DNA of 64,000 nt from CAVTBX01 sp963733135. GTDB taxonomy: Bacteria; Actinomycetota; Thermoleophilia; Gaiellales; Gaiellaceae. Where the stretch lies: positions 186,001 through 250,000 of the forward strand of contig CAVTBX010000010.1 of the NCBI GenBank assembly GCA_963733135.1, read 5' to 3'. Both the position numbers and the translations under genes were made by a program. The notes under the pieces were generated by a model. It saw nothing but the letters and a program-made list of their open reading frames with translations. It ran no database searches and was not told the DNA's origin. Below are positions 8,475 to 17,554 of this stretch, piece by piece (position 1 is the stretch's first letter; the number at the start of each line of letters is the position of its first letter).

Positions 8475-9953
8475 TTAGTCTTCCGCCCCGGCGTACTGGG
8501 CCGGCTCGCCGGGCAGGTAGTCGACCGGGTACTCGAGGTGCTTCTGGAGCATGCGCTCGATCTTCGCCAGCGCCTCCTCCTCGGTGACGCCGGGCACCCA
8601 GCGCGTCCCGGCCAGCGGCACCTTCGCCATCGCGGCCGCTTCCACCGTCAAAGCACAGAGATCCTCCGGCTCGAGGGAGTGGACGTTGGTCTTCCCGCAC
8701 GCGCGCGCGAGCATTTGGAGCTCGAGCGTCATGGTGTGCAGGAAGTTGTAGACCCGCTCGGCGGCCTCGTCGACGACGAGCCGCTTGCGGAGCTCCACAT
8801 CCTGCGTCGTGATGCCCACCGGGCAGCGGCCGGTGTGGCAGTGGTAGCACTGGCCTGCCGGGACGCCGATCGTGCCCTCGTAGTCCGTAACGCCGGGGAT
8901 CTCCTTGTTGCAGTTCAGAGCGATGAGCGCGGCGTGACCGATCGCAACGGCCTTCGCGCCGAGCGAGAGGCACTTGGCGATATCGGCGCCGTTTCGGATT
9001 CCGCCCGCGACGACGAGGTCGATCTCGTCGGCGAGCCCGACGTCCTCGAGCGCGCGCCGTGCCTCGGGGATCGCAGCCATGAGCGGAATGCCCGTCTCCT
9101 CGGTCGCGATGTGCGGCCCGGCGCCCGTCCCTCCCTCGGCGCCGTCGAGGTAGATGATGTCCGGCCCGCACTTGGCCGCCATGCGGACATCGTCGTAGAC
9201 ACGCGCCGCGCCCAGCTTGAGCTGGATCGGGATGCGGTAATCGGTCGCCTCGCGGATCTCCTGCACCTTCAACGAGAGGTCGTCCGGGCCGAGCCAGTCA
9301 GGATGCCGAGCCGGTGAGCGCTGGTCGATTCCCGGCGGGAGCGAGCGCATCTCTGCGACCTGCTCCGTGACCTTCTGGCCCATGAGGTGGCCGCCGAGCC
9401 CGACCTTGCACCCCTGGCCGATGAAGAATTCACAGGCGTCCGCGAGCATCAGGTGGTGCGGGTTGAACCCGTACCGGCTCTGGATGCACTGGTAGTACCA
9501 CTTGGTCGAGAGGTCGCGCTCCGGCGGGATCATTCCGCCCTCGCCTGAACAGGTGGCGGTGCCGGCCATCGACGCGCCCTTCGCCAACGCCATCTTGGCC
9601 TCGAGCGAGAGCGCACCGAAGCTCATGCCCGTGATGTACACGGGGATGTCGAGCTCGATCGGGTTCTTCGCGAAGCGAGCCCCGAGCACCGTCTTCGTCT
9701 CACACTTCTCGCGATACCCCTCGATCACGAACCGGGTCAGCGTGCCCGGCATGAACATGAGGTCGTCCCAGTGCGGGATCTTCTTGAACATCGAGAACCC
9801 ACGCATCCGGTAGCGGCCGAGCTCGGCCTTCATGTGGATGTCGTTCAGGACCTCGGGCGTGAAGATCGGGCTCCGGCCGAGCCGTGTCCGCCCGTCCGGC
9901 TGGTTCTTGCCGACGTTCCCGTCGAGCTCGTCGTAGCGGTCGCTCGTGGCCAT
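8475..9953 (-). CDS. Glutamate synthase-like FMN/Fe-S subunit (GlxD/MgsC type)
   Basis: This 492-aa protein corresponds to the central FMN-binding domain of glutamate synthase. It has PVYITGMSFGALSLEAKMAL for the FMN domain entrance, IYLDGAEGGTGAGPHIATEE for the flavin/2-oxoglutarate site, and the 3Fe-4S cysteines in CYHCHTGRCPVGI. It lacks the amidotransferase and GXGXG domains, which are encoded by the two upstream genes, as in the GlxBCD/MgsABC sets. In such sets the enzyme makes glutamate or N-methylglutamate from 2-oxoglutarate or glutamate and an amine. The start lies 10 nt beyond the stop of the GXGXG gene, so the genes are translationally close. Confidence 0.88.
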   Translation of the reverse strand: MATSDRYDELDGNVGKNQPDGRTRLGRSPIFTPEVLNDIHMKAELGRYRMRGFSMFKKIPHWDDLMFMPGTLTRFVIEGYREKCETKTVLGARFAKNPIELDIPVYITGMSFGALSLEAKMALAKGASMAGTATCSGEGGMIPPERDLSTKWYYQCIQSRYGFNPHHLMLADACEFFIGQGCKVGLGGHLMGQKVTEQVAEMRSLPPGIDQRSPARHPDWLGPDDLSLKVQEIREATDYRIPIQLKLGAARVYDDVRMAAKCGPDIIYLDGAEGGTGAGPHIATEETGIPLMAAIPEARRALEDVGLADEIDLVVAGGIRNGADIAKCLSLGAKAVAIGHAALIALNCNKEIPGVTDYEGTIGVPAGQCYHCHTGRCPVGITTQDVELRKRLVVDEAAERVYNFLHTMTLELQMLARACGKTNVHSLEPEDLCALTVEAAAMAKVPLAGTRWVPGVTEEEALAKIERMLQKHLEYPVDYLPGEPAQYAGAED

Positions 9954-9963
9954 GCGCCTCCCC

Positions 9964-10752
9964 CTAGAGCACGAGCTTCCGCTCGGAAGGCTCGAGGTTG
10001 TCGTAGTTGTAGAGCTTCTTGCCGCACACGAACTTCTGGAACTCGGGCGGATCGCCGAGCTCGTAGATCCTGAACTTCCGCTCGATGAACTCGGTGTCGG
10101 CGTCGTCCCACTCGCCGGGAACGCAGTCGATGCCGAGCGACTTGACCTTGCCCGCGACGTAGATCTTCCCGTCGTACATGGAGTCGCCGAGGCCGGGGCC
10201 GACGTTCCCGCAGATGACCTGACGGCCGCGCTGCATCATGAAGCCGGTCATCGAGCCGGCGTCGCCGAGCGTAATGATCGTGCCGCCCTTCTGGTCGATG
10301 CCGGTGCGCGCCCCGACTCGGCCTTTGACGACGAGATCGCCGCCGCGCATCGCCGCGCCCGTCAGCGAGCCGGCGTTCGACTCGACCACGACGACCCCCG
10401 ACATCATGTTCTCGCAGGCCGACCAGCCGACCCGGCCGGTGATCGTGATCTCGGGGCCGTCGATGAGCCCGCAGCCGAAATAGCCGAGCGACCCCTCGAA
10501 TGTGATCCGGCAGCGCGTCAGGATCCCGACGCCGAGCGAGTGCTTCGAGCCCGGGTTCTGGACGGTGACGTCCGCGACGCCCTCCTCGTAGAGCAGCCGC
10601 CGGAGCTCGAGGTTGATCTGGCGCGTGGAGAGGTCGTGCGCGTCGAAGGTCGCTTTGCCGTCGGCGATCTCGGCGATCTTCGGCGCTTCGGCGACCGGCT
10701 CGGCGAGCCCGCGCGCGTCGTAGGTGATCTTGCGCTCGCCTACCGCTGCCAC
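9964..10752 (-). CDS. Glutamate synthase-like GXGXG subunit (GlxC/MgsB type)
   Basis: The 262-aa protein is a stand-alone right-handed beta-helix 'GXGXG' domain, the third domain of glutamate synthase. Repeating motifs such as GCGLIDGPEITITGRVGW, GAAMRGGDLVVKGRVGAR and GTIITLGDAGSMTGFMMQRG are visible from residue 90 onward. The domain is structural and shapes the ammonia tunnel in glutamate synthases. Its start overlaps the end of the amidotransferase gene by 13 nt, indicating translational coupling. Confidence 0.87.
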   Translation of the reverse strand: MAAVGERKITYDARGLAEPVAEAPKIAEIADGKATFDAHDLSTRQINLELRRLLYEEGVADVTVQNPGSKHSLGVGILTRCRITFEGSLGYFGCGLIDGPEITITGRVGWSACENMMSGVVVVESNAGSLTGAAMRGGDLVVKGRVGARTGIDQKGGTIITLGDAGSMTGFMMQRGRQVICGNVGPGLGDSMYDGKIYVAGKVKSLGIDCVPGEWDDADTEFIERKFRIYELGDPPEFQKFVCGKKLYNYDNLEPSERKLVL

Positions 10753-11674
10753 ACCATCACCTCGCCCTCGTACGGGTCGTAGGTCTCGATCTCGCGGTCG
10801 ACGATGGCGCGGATCGCGATCTCCTCGGACGCGAGCGCGACGAGGTCGTCCGCTTCGTAGAGGACGAGCGGCTTCGCGGCCATCTCGTCCTTCGCCACGC
10901 CGAGCGCGTCGTCAGTGACGGCGATATAGGTGAAGACTCCGTCGAGCTCGTCGAGGGAGTCGCGCATCGAGTCCTCGAGGCTCGCACCCTCGCTCATCTT
11001 CTCGGCGAGGTAGACGGCGATGATCTCCGAGTCGCACTCCGACTGGAACCGGTGACCGGAGCGCTCGAGGCGCCGGCGCCACTGGAAGTAGTTCGTGAGC
11101 TGGCCGTTGTGGACGACCGCGACGTCGGAGAACGGATAGGCCCAGTACGGATGTGCGCCGGAGATGTCGACGTCGGACTCGGTCGCCATCCGCACGTGAC
11201 CGATCGCGTGCGTGCCGTCGAAGGCGCCCAGCTCGTACTGCTCGCGAGACCGTCTCGGCGTCGCCGAGGTCCTTGATGATCTCGAGCGAGTGGCCGAGCG
11301 AGAGCACCTCGGCACCCGGGATGTCCTCGATCCGGTCGGCGAGCTCCTTCAGGCCGTCACCGGTTCAGCTCGAACGTGACGCGGTAGGCGTAGTCCGTCT
11401 CCTCCTCGACGTCCTGAACGTCGACGCCGAGTTGCTTGAGGCGCTCGAGCACCTGGCGCTGGTGGCGGTCGATCCGGTCGTCGAACTCGAAGTCGCGCGG
11501 GTCGTTCGCGTCCGCGAGCGTGTAGCGCATGACGTAGGCGCCGTTCGGCTGGCCGTAGAGCGCGTAGCCGGTCGAGTCGGGGCCGCGGTGCTTCATGGAC
11601 TGGAGCATCCGGGTCATGTCGCGCCCGATGTCGTGGCTCCCGTCGCGGTAGATGATGCCGGCGATTCCGCACAT
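10740..11674 (-). CDS. Class II glutamine amidotransferase subunit (GlxB/MgsA type), two frameshifts
   Basis: The N terminus MCGIAGIIYRDG places the Ntn-nucleophile Cys at residue 2. Later segments are HAIGHVRMATESDVDISGAH, HPYWAYPFSDVAVVHNGQL and DSEIIAVYLAEKM, all class II amidotransferase hallmarks. The reading frame changes at about 11359 (after FELNR) and again near 11245-11252, so the protein is spread over three frames. Each part is well conserved, so indel errors are more likely than decay. It would supply ammonia to the partner FMN and GXGXG subunits. The gene starts 27 nt after the glutamine-synthetase-like gene. Confidence 0.8.
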
Positions 11675-11701
11675 GTCCGCGCTCTCGTTCCTCCTCGTCG
11701 C

Positions 11702-13122
11702 CTAGGGCAGGACGTCCAGGTATTCCTCGACGTCCCAGTCGCTGACGTGGGCGCAGTAGCGCTCCCACTCGTCGCGCTTGTAGTGCATGAACACACGGTA
11801 CATATCGCCCGGCAGCGCGCTCTTGACGACTTCGTCGGCCTCGAGCGCGTCGAGCGCGTCGCCGAAGGTCATCGGGATCTTCGTTGACCTCCTTGCCGGC
11901 CTCCATCGCCTCGTAGATGTTCCGCTCTTCGGGCTCGCCCGGGTCGAGCTTGCGGTCGATGCCGTCCCGCATCGCGGCGATGAGGACGGCCAGCGAGAGG
12001 TACGGGATTCACGGCGGAGTCGACTGAGCGGTACTCGAACCGCCCAGGGGCAGAGACGCGGAGCGCGGTCGTGCGGTTCTGGTAGCCCCAGTCCGCGAAC
12101 ACCGGCGCCCAGAACCCGGTGTCCCAGAGGCGGCGGTACGAGTTGATCGTCGGAGCCGTCACCGCCGTGAGCGCGCCGAGGTGCTCGATGATCCCGCCGA
12201 TCGCCCACAGGCCGACCTGGCCAGGCTTCTGGCGGTCGTCGGTCTCCGGCATGAAGACGTTCTCGTCGCCCTCCCAGATCGAGATGTTGTGGTGGCAGCC
12301 GTTCGCCGAGACGCCCATGAACGGCTTCGGCATGAAGCACGGAAACGCGTTCAGCTCGCGGCCGACCTGCTTGCAGATCTGGCGGAAGGTCGAGAGGTTG
12401 TCGGCCGTCTGCTCGGCCCGGTCGAAGCCGAAGTTCAGCTCGATCTGGCCGGGCGCGTCCTCGTGGTCGCCCTGGATCATGTCGAGCCCCATGCGCTGGC
12501 CGTACTCGATTACCTTGTGGATGACCGGCTGGAGCTCGGAGAACTGGTCGATGTGGTAGCAGTAGGGCTTCGTCAGCCCGGCGACGTCCGGCGTGCCGTC
12601 GTCCTTCAGCCGGAGCCACATCATCTCGGGCTCCGTGCCGGCGCGGAGGTGATAGCCGGTCTCCTCCTCGAACTGGGCCTGAATCCGCTTCAGGTTTCCA
12701 CGGCAGTCCGAGGTGAGGAACGCTCCCGGATCTTGCTTCTCCTCGCGATTTCGAAAGCACATGCACCAGACGCGCGCGACCTTCGAGTCCCAGGGGAGCG
12801 GCATGAAGGTCTCGGGCTCGGGGATCCCGACGAGCTCTGCGGCCTCGGGTCCGTAGCCGATGTAGTTGCCGTGCCGGTCGGTGAAGAGGTTGGCAGTCGC
12901 CCCGTAGACGAGCTGGAAGCCCTTGTGGGCCATCGACTCCCAGTGCGTGGCCGGCACGCCCTTTCCCATGATGCGGCCGGTCACGGAGGGGAACTGGTAG
13001 TAGATGTACTTGATCCCCTCCGCGTCGATTCGCTGGCGCACCGCGGCGATCTGCTCGTCCCGCCCCTCGGCCTCGACGAAGCTCTCCAGGTCGGTAGTGC
13101 GGGTCTTCACCTTGGTCGCCAC
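11702..13122 (-). CDS. Glutamine synthetase-like ligase (GlnT/GmaS type), two frameshifts
   Basis: The conceptual product is about 470 aa. GS motifs appear in order: RAGTEPEMMW (metal/Glu site), GDHEDAPGQIELNFGFD (GQxE), GVSANGCHHNISIWE (ATP loop), TINSYRRLW and RFEYRSVDSAVNPY (arginine flap). The frame breaks near 12007 (CCC where CC restores NPYLSLAVL) and near 11884. The C-terminal part in the third frame ends DWDVEEYLDVLP. GS-like genes next to GlxBCD/MgsABC sets make gamma-glutamyl amides (for example gamma-glutamylmethylamide) or glutamine; which one cannot be told. The GTG start has AAGGAGG 8 nt upstream, so this gene is leadered, and it heads the operon. Confidence 0.82.
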
Positions 13123-13160
13123 GTACAGCCTCCTTCTCTTCGCCCCTGGCCCGGCTCCGG

Positions 13161-13185
13161 GCTCGCCCGGTTCTTACGGGCGAGC
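13161..13185 (-). promoter_or_regulatory. Leader hairpin upstream of the GS-like operon
   Basis: GCTCGCCCG (13161-13169) pairs perfectly with CGGGCGAGC (13177-13185) around a 7-nt loop, 39 nt upstream of the GTG start on the minus strand. It would form in the 5' leader of the operon if transcription starts further upstream. It has no U tract, so it may modulate stability or be a binding site. No function is proven. Confidence 0.4.
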
Positions 13186-13245
13186 GTGGCCGGTGTCAAG
13201 CGCAATCGCCTGAGGCGCAATGCTATTGCCGAGACGGCTCGCGTT

Positions 13246-14157
13246 TCAGCCGAAGGCGACGGTGGCGAGGACGACGACCGCCACTGCAGGCACGGTCGAG
13301 CCGACGACCAGGAGCCGCATCAGGTGCGGTCGGATGTCGAAGACTCGAGCCAGGACGAGGAGGTGGAACGCGCACGGCATCGCCGCGCCGAGGTAGAAGG
13401 CCGCCGGGATTTCGGCTCCGAGCACGAGCCCTGAGAAGTAGAGCGCTAGCGGCGCGATCCCGAACCGGATCGCGAGCACGCCGGCAGCCCGGCCGAGATC
13501 AGAGCCTTCGAGGCGAGGCGGGTCGAGCGGCAGCACGAGGCCGAGCAGGAAGAAGCCGGCCGGCCCGACGATTGCTCCGGCCACCTCTCCCGCGGGCTCG
13601 ACGGCAGCTGTTAGGTCGACACCGGCCGCGCGGAGCGACACTGCCGCAACCGCCGCAAGGAGAGGCGGGTTCGCGAGCACGGCCCTGGGCAAGCGGCGAG
13701 CCGGCGAGCTCGCCGCATTTCGGCCGTGAAGACGGGCGATCGTCGTCGAGATGGCGGTCGAAGGCACCAGCCAGGCGAGCCGGTCGTAGACCACCATGAG
13801 GGCGAGCCCGGGATTCCCAAGCGCGAGGTATGCGAGCGGGTAACCGACGAAGCCGGTATTCGGGAATCCAGCGGCGAGTGCGAGGGCGCCGCGCTCGTCA
13901 CGCTCCGTCGACACGAGCGTCGCGTACAGAAAGGCGATCCCGATCACGGCCCAGGAAGCAATGACCGCAGCGGCGAGGGCGAGCGCTAGCCCGCTATCGA
14001 ACGTGATCGTGGTGAACGCGGTGAAAACGACCAGTGGCGTGACCGTCCAGAAGTACGCAGCCCACGACCGGCGCCGGATCCGCTCGCCCGGCAGCCGGCG
14101 CTGCACCCAGAGCCCGAGCACGAATGAGAGCGCGAGCGCGGTGATCGAGGCGGCCAC
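13246..14157 (-). CDS. AEC-family (auxin efflux carrier-like) transporter
   Basis: The protein is about 303 aa with roughly ten membrane segments. The family pattern is visible in ALAAGFPNTGFVGYPLAYLA (the conserved N-[TV]-G-[FY] region of helix 4) and AFYLGAAMPCAFHLLVLARV near the C terminus. AEC proteins move small organic acids or amino-acid-like anions. I chose the GTG at 14157 because TACTCT ends 6 nt before it (leaderless); a start at 14223 would add a 22-residue non-hydrophobic tail. It runs convergent to nothing and follows the GS operon promoter region. Confidence 0.8.
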   Translation of the reverse strand: MAASITALALSFVLGLWVQRRLPGERIRRRSWAAYFWTVTPLVVFTAFTTITFDSGLALALAAAVIASWAVIGIAFLYATLVSTERDERGALALAAGFPNTGFVGYPLAYLALGNPGLALMVVYDRLAWLVPSTAISTTIARLHGRNAASSPARRLPRAVLANPPLLAAVAAVSLRAAGVDLTAAVEPAGEVAGAIVGPAGFFLLGLVLPLDPPRLEGSDLGRAAGVLAIRFGIAPLALYFSGLVLGAEIPAAFYLGAAMPCAFHLLVLARVFDIRPHLMRLLVVGSTVPAVAVVVLATVAFG

Positions 14158-14331
14158 CTGCGGAGAGTAGCCGCGCGAAAGTCGCGCACATCCCGTGCGA
14201 GATCCGGCGTAAACGTGACCCACCCGCGCAGTTTCCTTCGGTAGGCTCGCCGCGGGGCGGAGGCCGCGGGCGCCTTAAGCGCGCGTAGAGAGAAAGAGAG
14301 TCGCCAGCGGGGGCGGGCGGCCGTCAGGTGC

Positions 14332-14649
14332 CTAGTCGCGCAACTCGGCGAGCATGTGGTCGTAGACCTCTCGGTAGAGGTTCACCGCCGCAGCCACGTC
14401 GCCTGGATCCACGTCTTCGGCACGGTCGACCCGCTCGGCGATCTCGCGTGCCCCGCGGAGGCTGACAGCGATCTCGTCGACGCCTCCTTCACCGACGGGC
14501 TCATCGACCGGAATCCCGCGCTCTCGCACCATTCGCTCGACGAGATCACCGATTGCAGGCAACGTCTCTCGAGGCGAATCCTGGAGGTCGGGCTCGAGCG
14601 ACGCCCATTCGGACTCCCAGTCGTGGCGATCAAGGCCGGGCTCTCGCAT
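14332..14649 (-). CDS. Small hypothetical protein (105 aa)
   Basis: I do not recognise a family. It is an acidic soluble protein beginning MREPGLDRHDWESEWASLEP, with AREIAERVDRAEDVDPGDVA in the middle and ending YREVYDHMLAELRD, mostly helical in appearance. The ATG at 14649 has an excellent AAAGGAGG ribosome-binding site 5 nt upstream, which decides this start over the ATG at 14688. It is transcribed away from purD. Confidence 0.65.
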   Translation of the reverse strand: MREPGLDRHDWESEWASLEPDLQDSPRETLPAIGDLVERMVRERGIPVDEPVGEGGVDEIAVSLRGAREIAERVDRAEDVDPGDVAAAVNLYREVYDHMLAELRD

Positions 14650-14717
14650 CCTGCCTCCTTTACCTCGAAGACCGATGATTTGAAACACCCGGCCCGCCCC
14701 TTACACTCGTCCGTCAT

Positions 14718-15938
14718 ATGAACGTCCTCGTCGTCGGCTCCGGAGGCCGCGAGCATGCGCTCGCCTGGCGCCTCGCGCGAAGCCCCGAGATCGCTTCGCT
14801 CCACGCTGCGCCCGGAAATCCGGGGATCGCCGGTCCTGCGACGTGCCACCCGATTCGGGCCGACGACGGTGAGAGCCTGCTCGCGCTCTGCACTCAGTAC
14901 GAGATCGACTTGGTCGTGATCGGGCCCGAGGCGCCTCTCGTCGCGGGGGTGGCAGATCGGCTTCGCCACGGCGGGATTCCCGTCTTCGGGCCAAGCGCGG
15001 CCGCAGCGACAATCGAGGGTTCGAAGGCCTTTGCCAAAGACGTGATGCGCGCCGCAGGCGTTTCGACCGCAGGCGAGCTGGACGAGCCTCGGGCGCCGTG
15101 TGTCATCAAGGCCGACGGGCTCGCCGCCGGTAAGGGCGTCTTCGTCTGTCGCACGCAAGCTGAGGTTGACGCAGCCTGGCCCAAGGCGTGCGCTCTCGGT
15201 GCTCGCACCCTGGTCGAGGAGTTGCTCGAGGGCGAGGAGGTGTCTCTGTTCGCTCTCTGCGACGGAGTCTCCGCCATTCCTCTCCCCGCCGCGCAGGACG
15301 CCAAGCGGCTGCTGGAGGGCGACGAGGGCCCGAATACCGGCGGCATGGGCGCGTTCGCGCCGGTTCAAATCCTCACGCCGGAGGAGCAAGCCGAGCTCGT
15401 GGAGGAGGTTCAGGTCCCGGTCCTCGCCGAGCTCGCACGCCGGGAGCGCCCGTTCGTAGGGCTCCTCTACGCCGGGCTGATGCTGACCGAAGACGGGCCA
15501 CGCGTGCTCGAGTTCAACTGTCGCTTCGGCGATCCCGAGACGCAGGCGATCCTTCCGATCCTCGCCGACGATCCGCTTCCACTTCTCGCGGCGGCGGCCG
15601 GCGGTCGGCTGGCGAACGCCGATGCACCCGAGGTGCAAGGCTCGGCCGTATGCGTCGTGATCGCCTCCGGCGGTTATCCGGAAGCGCCCCGGAGCGGTGA
15701 CGCAATCGAGGGCATCGACGAAGCTGAGGAGACTGGAGCGCTTGTCTTCCATGCGGGCACAGCACTCCGGGACGGGCAGCTCGTGAGCGCCGGCGGGCGC
15801 GTCCTGAACGTCGTCGGAACGGGTCCCGATCTCTCCGATGCGCGCGACCTTGCCTATCGGGCAGCCGCGCGCATCGGTCTTCCCGGTGGACAGCTGCGGA
15901 GAGATATCGGGGTGAGGGCAGTCGGTGTCCCAGGCTGA
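14718..15938 (+). CDS. purD: Phosphoribosylamine-glycine ligase
   Basis: The 406-aa length matches PurD, the ATP-grasp enzyme joining phosphoribosylamine and glycine in purine synthesis. Diagnostic segments are NVLVVGSGGREHALAWRLAR (residues 2-21), VIKADGLAAGKGVFV (ATP-grasp lysine loop, near 130), EGDEGPNTGGMGAFAP (near 205) and LEFNCRFGDPETQAI (metal site, near 265). TACACT lies 10 nt before the ATG. The 3' end overlaps purE by 14 nt, so the two are translationally coupled. Confidence 0.96.
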   Translation: MNVLVVGSGGREHALAWRLARSPEIASLHAAPGNPGIAGPATCHPIRADDGESLLALCTQYEIDLVVIGPEAPLVAGVADRLRHGGIPVFGPSAAAATIEGSKAFAKDVMRAAGVSTAGELDEPRAPCVIKADGLAAGKGVFVCRTQAEVDAAWPKACALGARTLVEELLEGEEVSLFALCDGVSAIPLPAAQDAKRLLEGDEGPNTGGMGAFAPVQILTPEEQAELVEEVQVPVLAELARRERPFVGLLYAGLMLTEDGPRVLEFNCRFGDPETQAILPILADDPLPLLAAAAGGRLANADAPEVQGSAVCVVIASGGYPEAPRSGDAIEGIDEAEETGALVFHAGTALRDGQLVSAGGRVLNVVGTGPDLSDARDLAYRAAARIGLPGGQLRRDIGVRAVGVPG

Positions 15939-16443
15939 GCCCGGATTGCACGAGGTTCCGGCGGCGCACCCCGATCTCGAGGAGTTCGAGGACGCTGGCC
16001 CGCTCGTCGGGATCCTCATCGGCTCCGAGTCCGACCGCGAGCGCTTACAGCCTGCGGTCGACGAGCTCGACGAGCGCGGGATCTCGCACGAGCTCCGAGT
16101 CCTGTCAGCCCACCGTGATCCACGCGGCGTCGCCGAGTATGCGTCCACGGCCGCTCTGCGAGGAGTCCGGGTCGTGATCTGCGCGGCCGGAATGTCGGCC
16201 GCGCTCCCGGGTGCCGTCGCCGCCTATACGGACCTGCCGGTGATCGGCGTGCCGCTCACGTCCTCGAAGACCGCGGCCGGCGGGCTCGATGCGATCCTGT
16301 CGATCGTCCAGATGCCGCCGGGGGTTCCGGTGGCGTGCGTGTCGCTGGACGGCGCGAAGAACGCCGCCATCCTGGCAGCGAAGATCCTGGGCCAGGGCGG
16401 CGGGTACCCGGACGCACCTCGCCGGCCTCAGCTCGAGCTCTGA
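15925..16443 (+). CDS. purE: N5-carboxyaminoimidazole ribonucleotide mutase
   Basis: The 172-aa protein has PurE class I signatures: VGILIGSESDRERLQPAVDE (substrate Ser/Asp loop), VLSAHRDPRGVAEYA (SAHR motif) and GVPLTSSKTAAGGLDAILSI. It isomerises N5-CAIR to CAIR. The N terminus (about 25 residues, rich in Pro, Glu and Asp) is longer than usual, and translation may begin slightly downstream. No purK is visible in the window. Confidence 0.94.
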   Translation: MSQAEPGLHEVPAAHPDLEEFEDAGPLVGILIGSESDRERLQPAVDELDERGISHELRVLSAHRDPRGVAEYASTAALRGVRVVICAAGMSAALPGAVAAYTDLPVIGVPLTSSKTAAGGLDAILSIVQMPPGVPVACVSLDGAKNAAILAAKILGQGGGYPDAPRRPQLEL

Positions 16444-16532
16444 GCAGTCGGCGCGCGGCCGGGATCACCCGAGTCGCTTGCGGCACATCCCGAGGTTCCG
16501 CTCGCTCCGTCTAAGCGCAGTATCGTTAGCTC

Positions 16533-17342
16533 GTGATCCCCAGGCCCAGCCCCATCGCGGCGGGCATGGCGACGAGCGGCGATGGGACGCGCATCGCCTG
16601 TTATCGGTACGGCGGTGGCGAGCGGGCGATTCTGTTCGTGCCGACGTGGAACATTGTCGATGCGCGCGTTGTCGGGCACCAGGTCGCCGCGCTGGAGTCG
16701 CGCGCCACGGTCGTCACCTACGATCCGCGAGGGGCGGGCGCCAGTGAGCGGCCGGAGGGCGGCTACGACTTTCCATTCCACGCGACCGACGCGCTCGCGG
16801 TTCTTGAGGCCACGGGCATCGAGCGTGCGGCGCTTGTCACTGCGTCCCTGGGTGTGAATGTTGCAGTGCTTCTGACCACCAACGACCCAAAGCGATTCGA
16901 CCGCGTTGCCGCGGTCGCGCCGTACATGAAACTCGAAGCCGAGCCTGTACCTCCTGACCCCAGGTGGCTCGAGAGCCTCCGAAACGATTGGGCCGGGTTC
17001 ATCGTGCCGTTCGTGCACGAGGTATTCACGGAGCCGGAATCCGCTGATGTGATCGCCGAGGTGATCGCGGTTGGCCTCGAGGCGACGCCGGAGGTCGTCG
17101 CTACGCAGGAGCTTGAGTTCGATTGGCAACGGCCGGCTCATCTGCTCGGGCGGGTCGCGTGCCCAACGCTCATCGTCCACGGCGACGCCGACGCACGAGC
17201 CCCTGTCGTCCTCGCCCAGAGTATTGTCGCCGCCCTGCCGAACGCACGACTCGAGCTGATCCCAGACGGCGGGCACCGGCCCGACATCCGCTCGCCGGAT
17301 CTCGTCAACCCTCTCCTGCTGGATTTCCTCGTGGCCGCGTAG
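16533..17342 (+). CDS. Alpha/beta-hydrolase-fold protein inside the purine cluster
   Basis: The 269-aa protein has the alpha/beta-hydrolase layout: strand plus oxyanion region FVPTWNIVDARVVGHQ, TYDPRGAGASERPEGGYDF, a nucleophile elbow TASLGVNVAVL, an acid region VHGDADARAPV and the catalytic-His region PDGGHRPDIR near the C terminus. The elbow reads A-x-S-x-G rather than G-x-S-x-G. Substrate is unknown. TATCGT ends 6 nt before the GTG start, so it has its own leaderless promoter and is probably not part of a purine operon despite its position. Confidence 0.8.
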   Translation: MIPRPSPIAAGMATSGDGTRIACYRYGGGERAILFVPTWNIVDARVVGHQVAALESRATVVTYDPRGAGASERPEGGYDFPFHATDALAVLEATGIERAALVTASLGVNVAVLLTTNDPKRFDRVAAVAPYMKLEAEPVPPDPRWLESLRNDWAGFIVPFVHEVFTEPESADVIAEVIAVGLEATPEVVATQELEFDWQRPAHLLGRVACPTLIVHGDADARAPVVLAQSIVAALPNARLELIPDGGHRPDIRSPDLVNPLLLDFLVAA

Positions 17343-17541
17343 GCACCTTCGGATCGCAGCGGCAAAACATTGTCCCGCAGGCAAGGGGGCAGTAGTCGTC
17401 GAGTCTCTAAGCGGCACCCGGCACGCCACCGCCAAACGAGTGCCGCGCGGCAGCGAGCTCGCGCTCTACGAGCCGAGGCGCCCTAGCCCGCTCTTACCGC
17501 CCTGAACGCTCCGCGGCAGGGGAGCCGACCTCGGGGCGCAC

Positions 17542-17547
17542 TACAAT
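17542..17547 (+). promoter_or_regulatory. -10 element of a probably leaderless purB promoter
   Basis: TACAAT, one of the best -10 matches in the window, ends 7 nt before the purB GTG at 17555. That spacing places the transcription start at the start codon. No good -35 hexamer is visible 16-18 nt upstream. Confidence 0.6.
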
Positions 17548-17554
17548 CGGGCCG

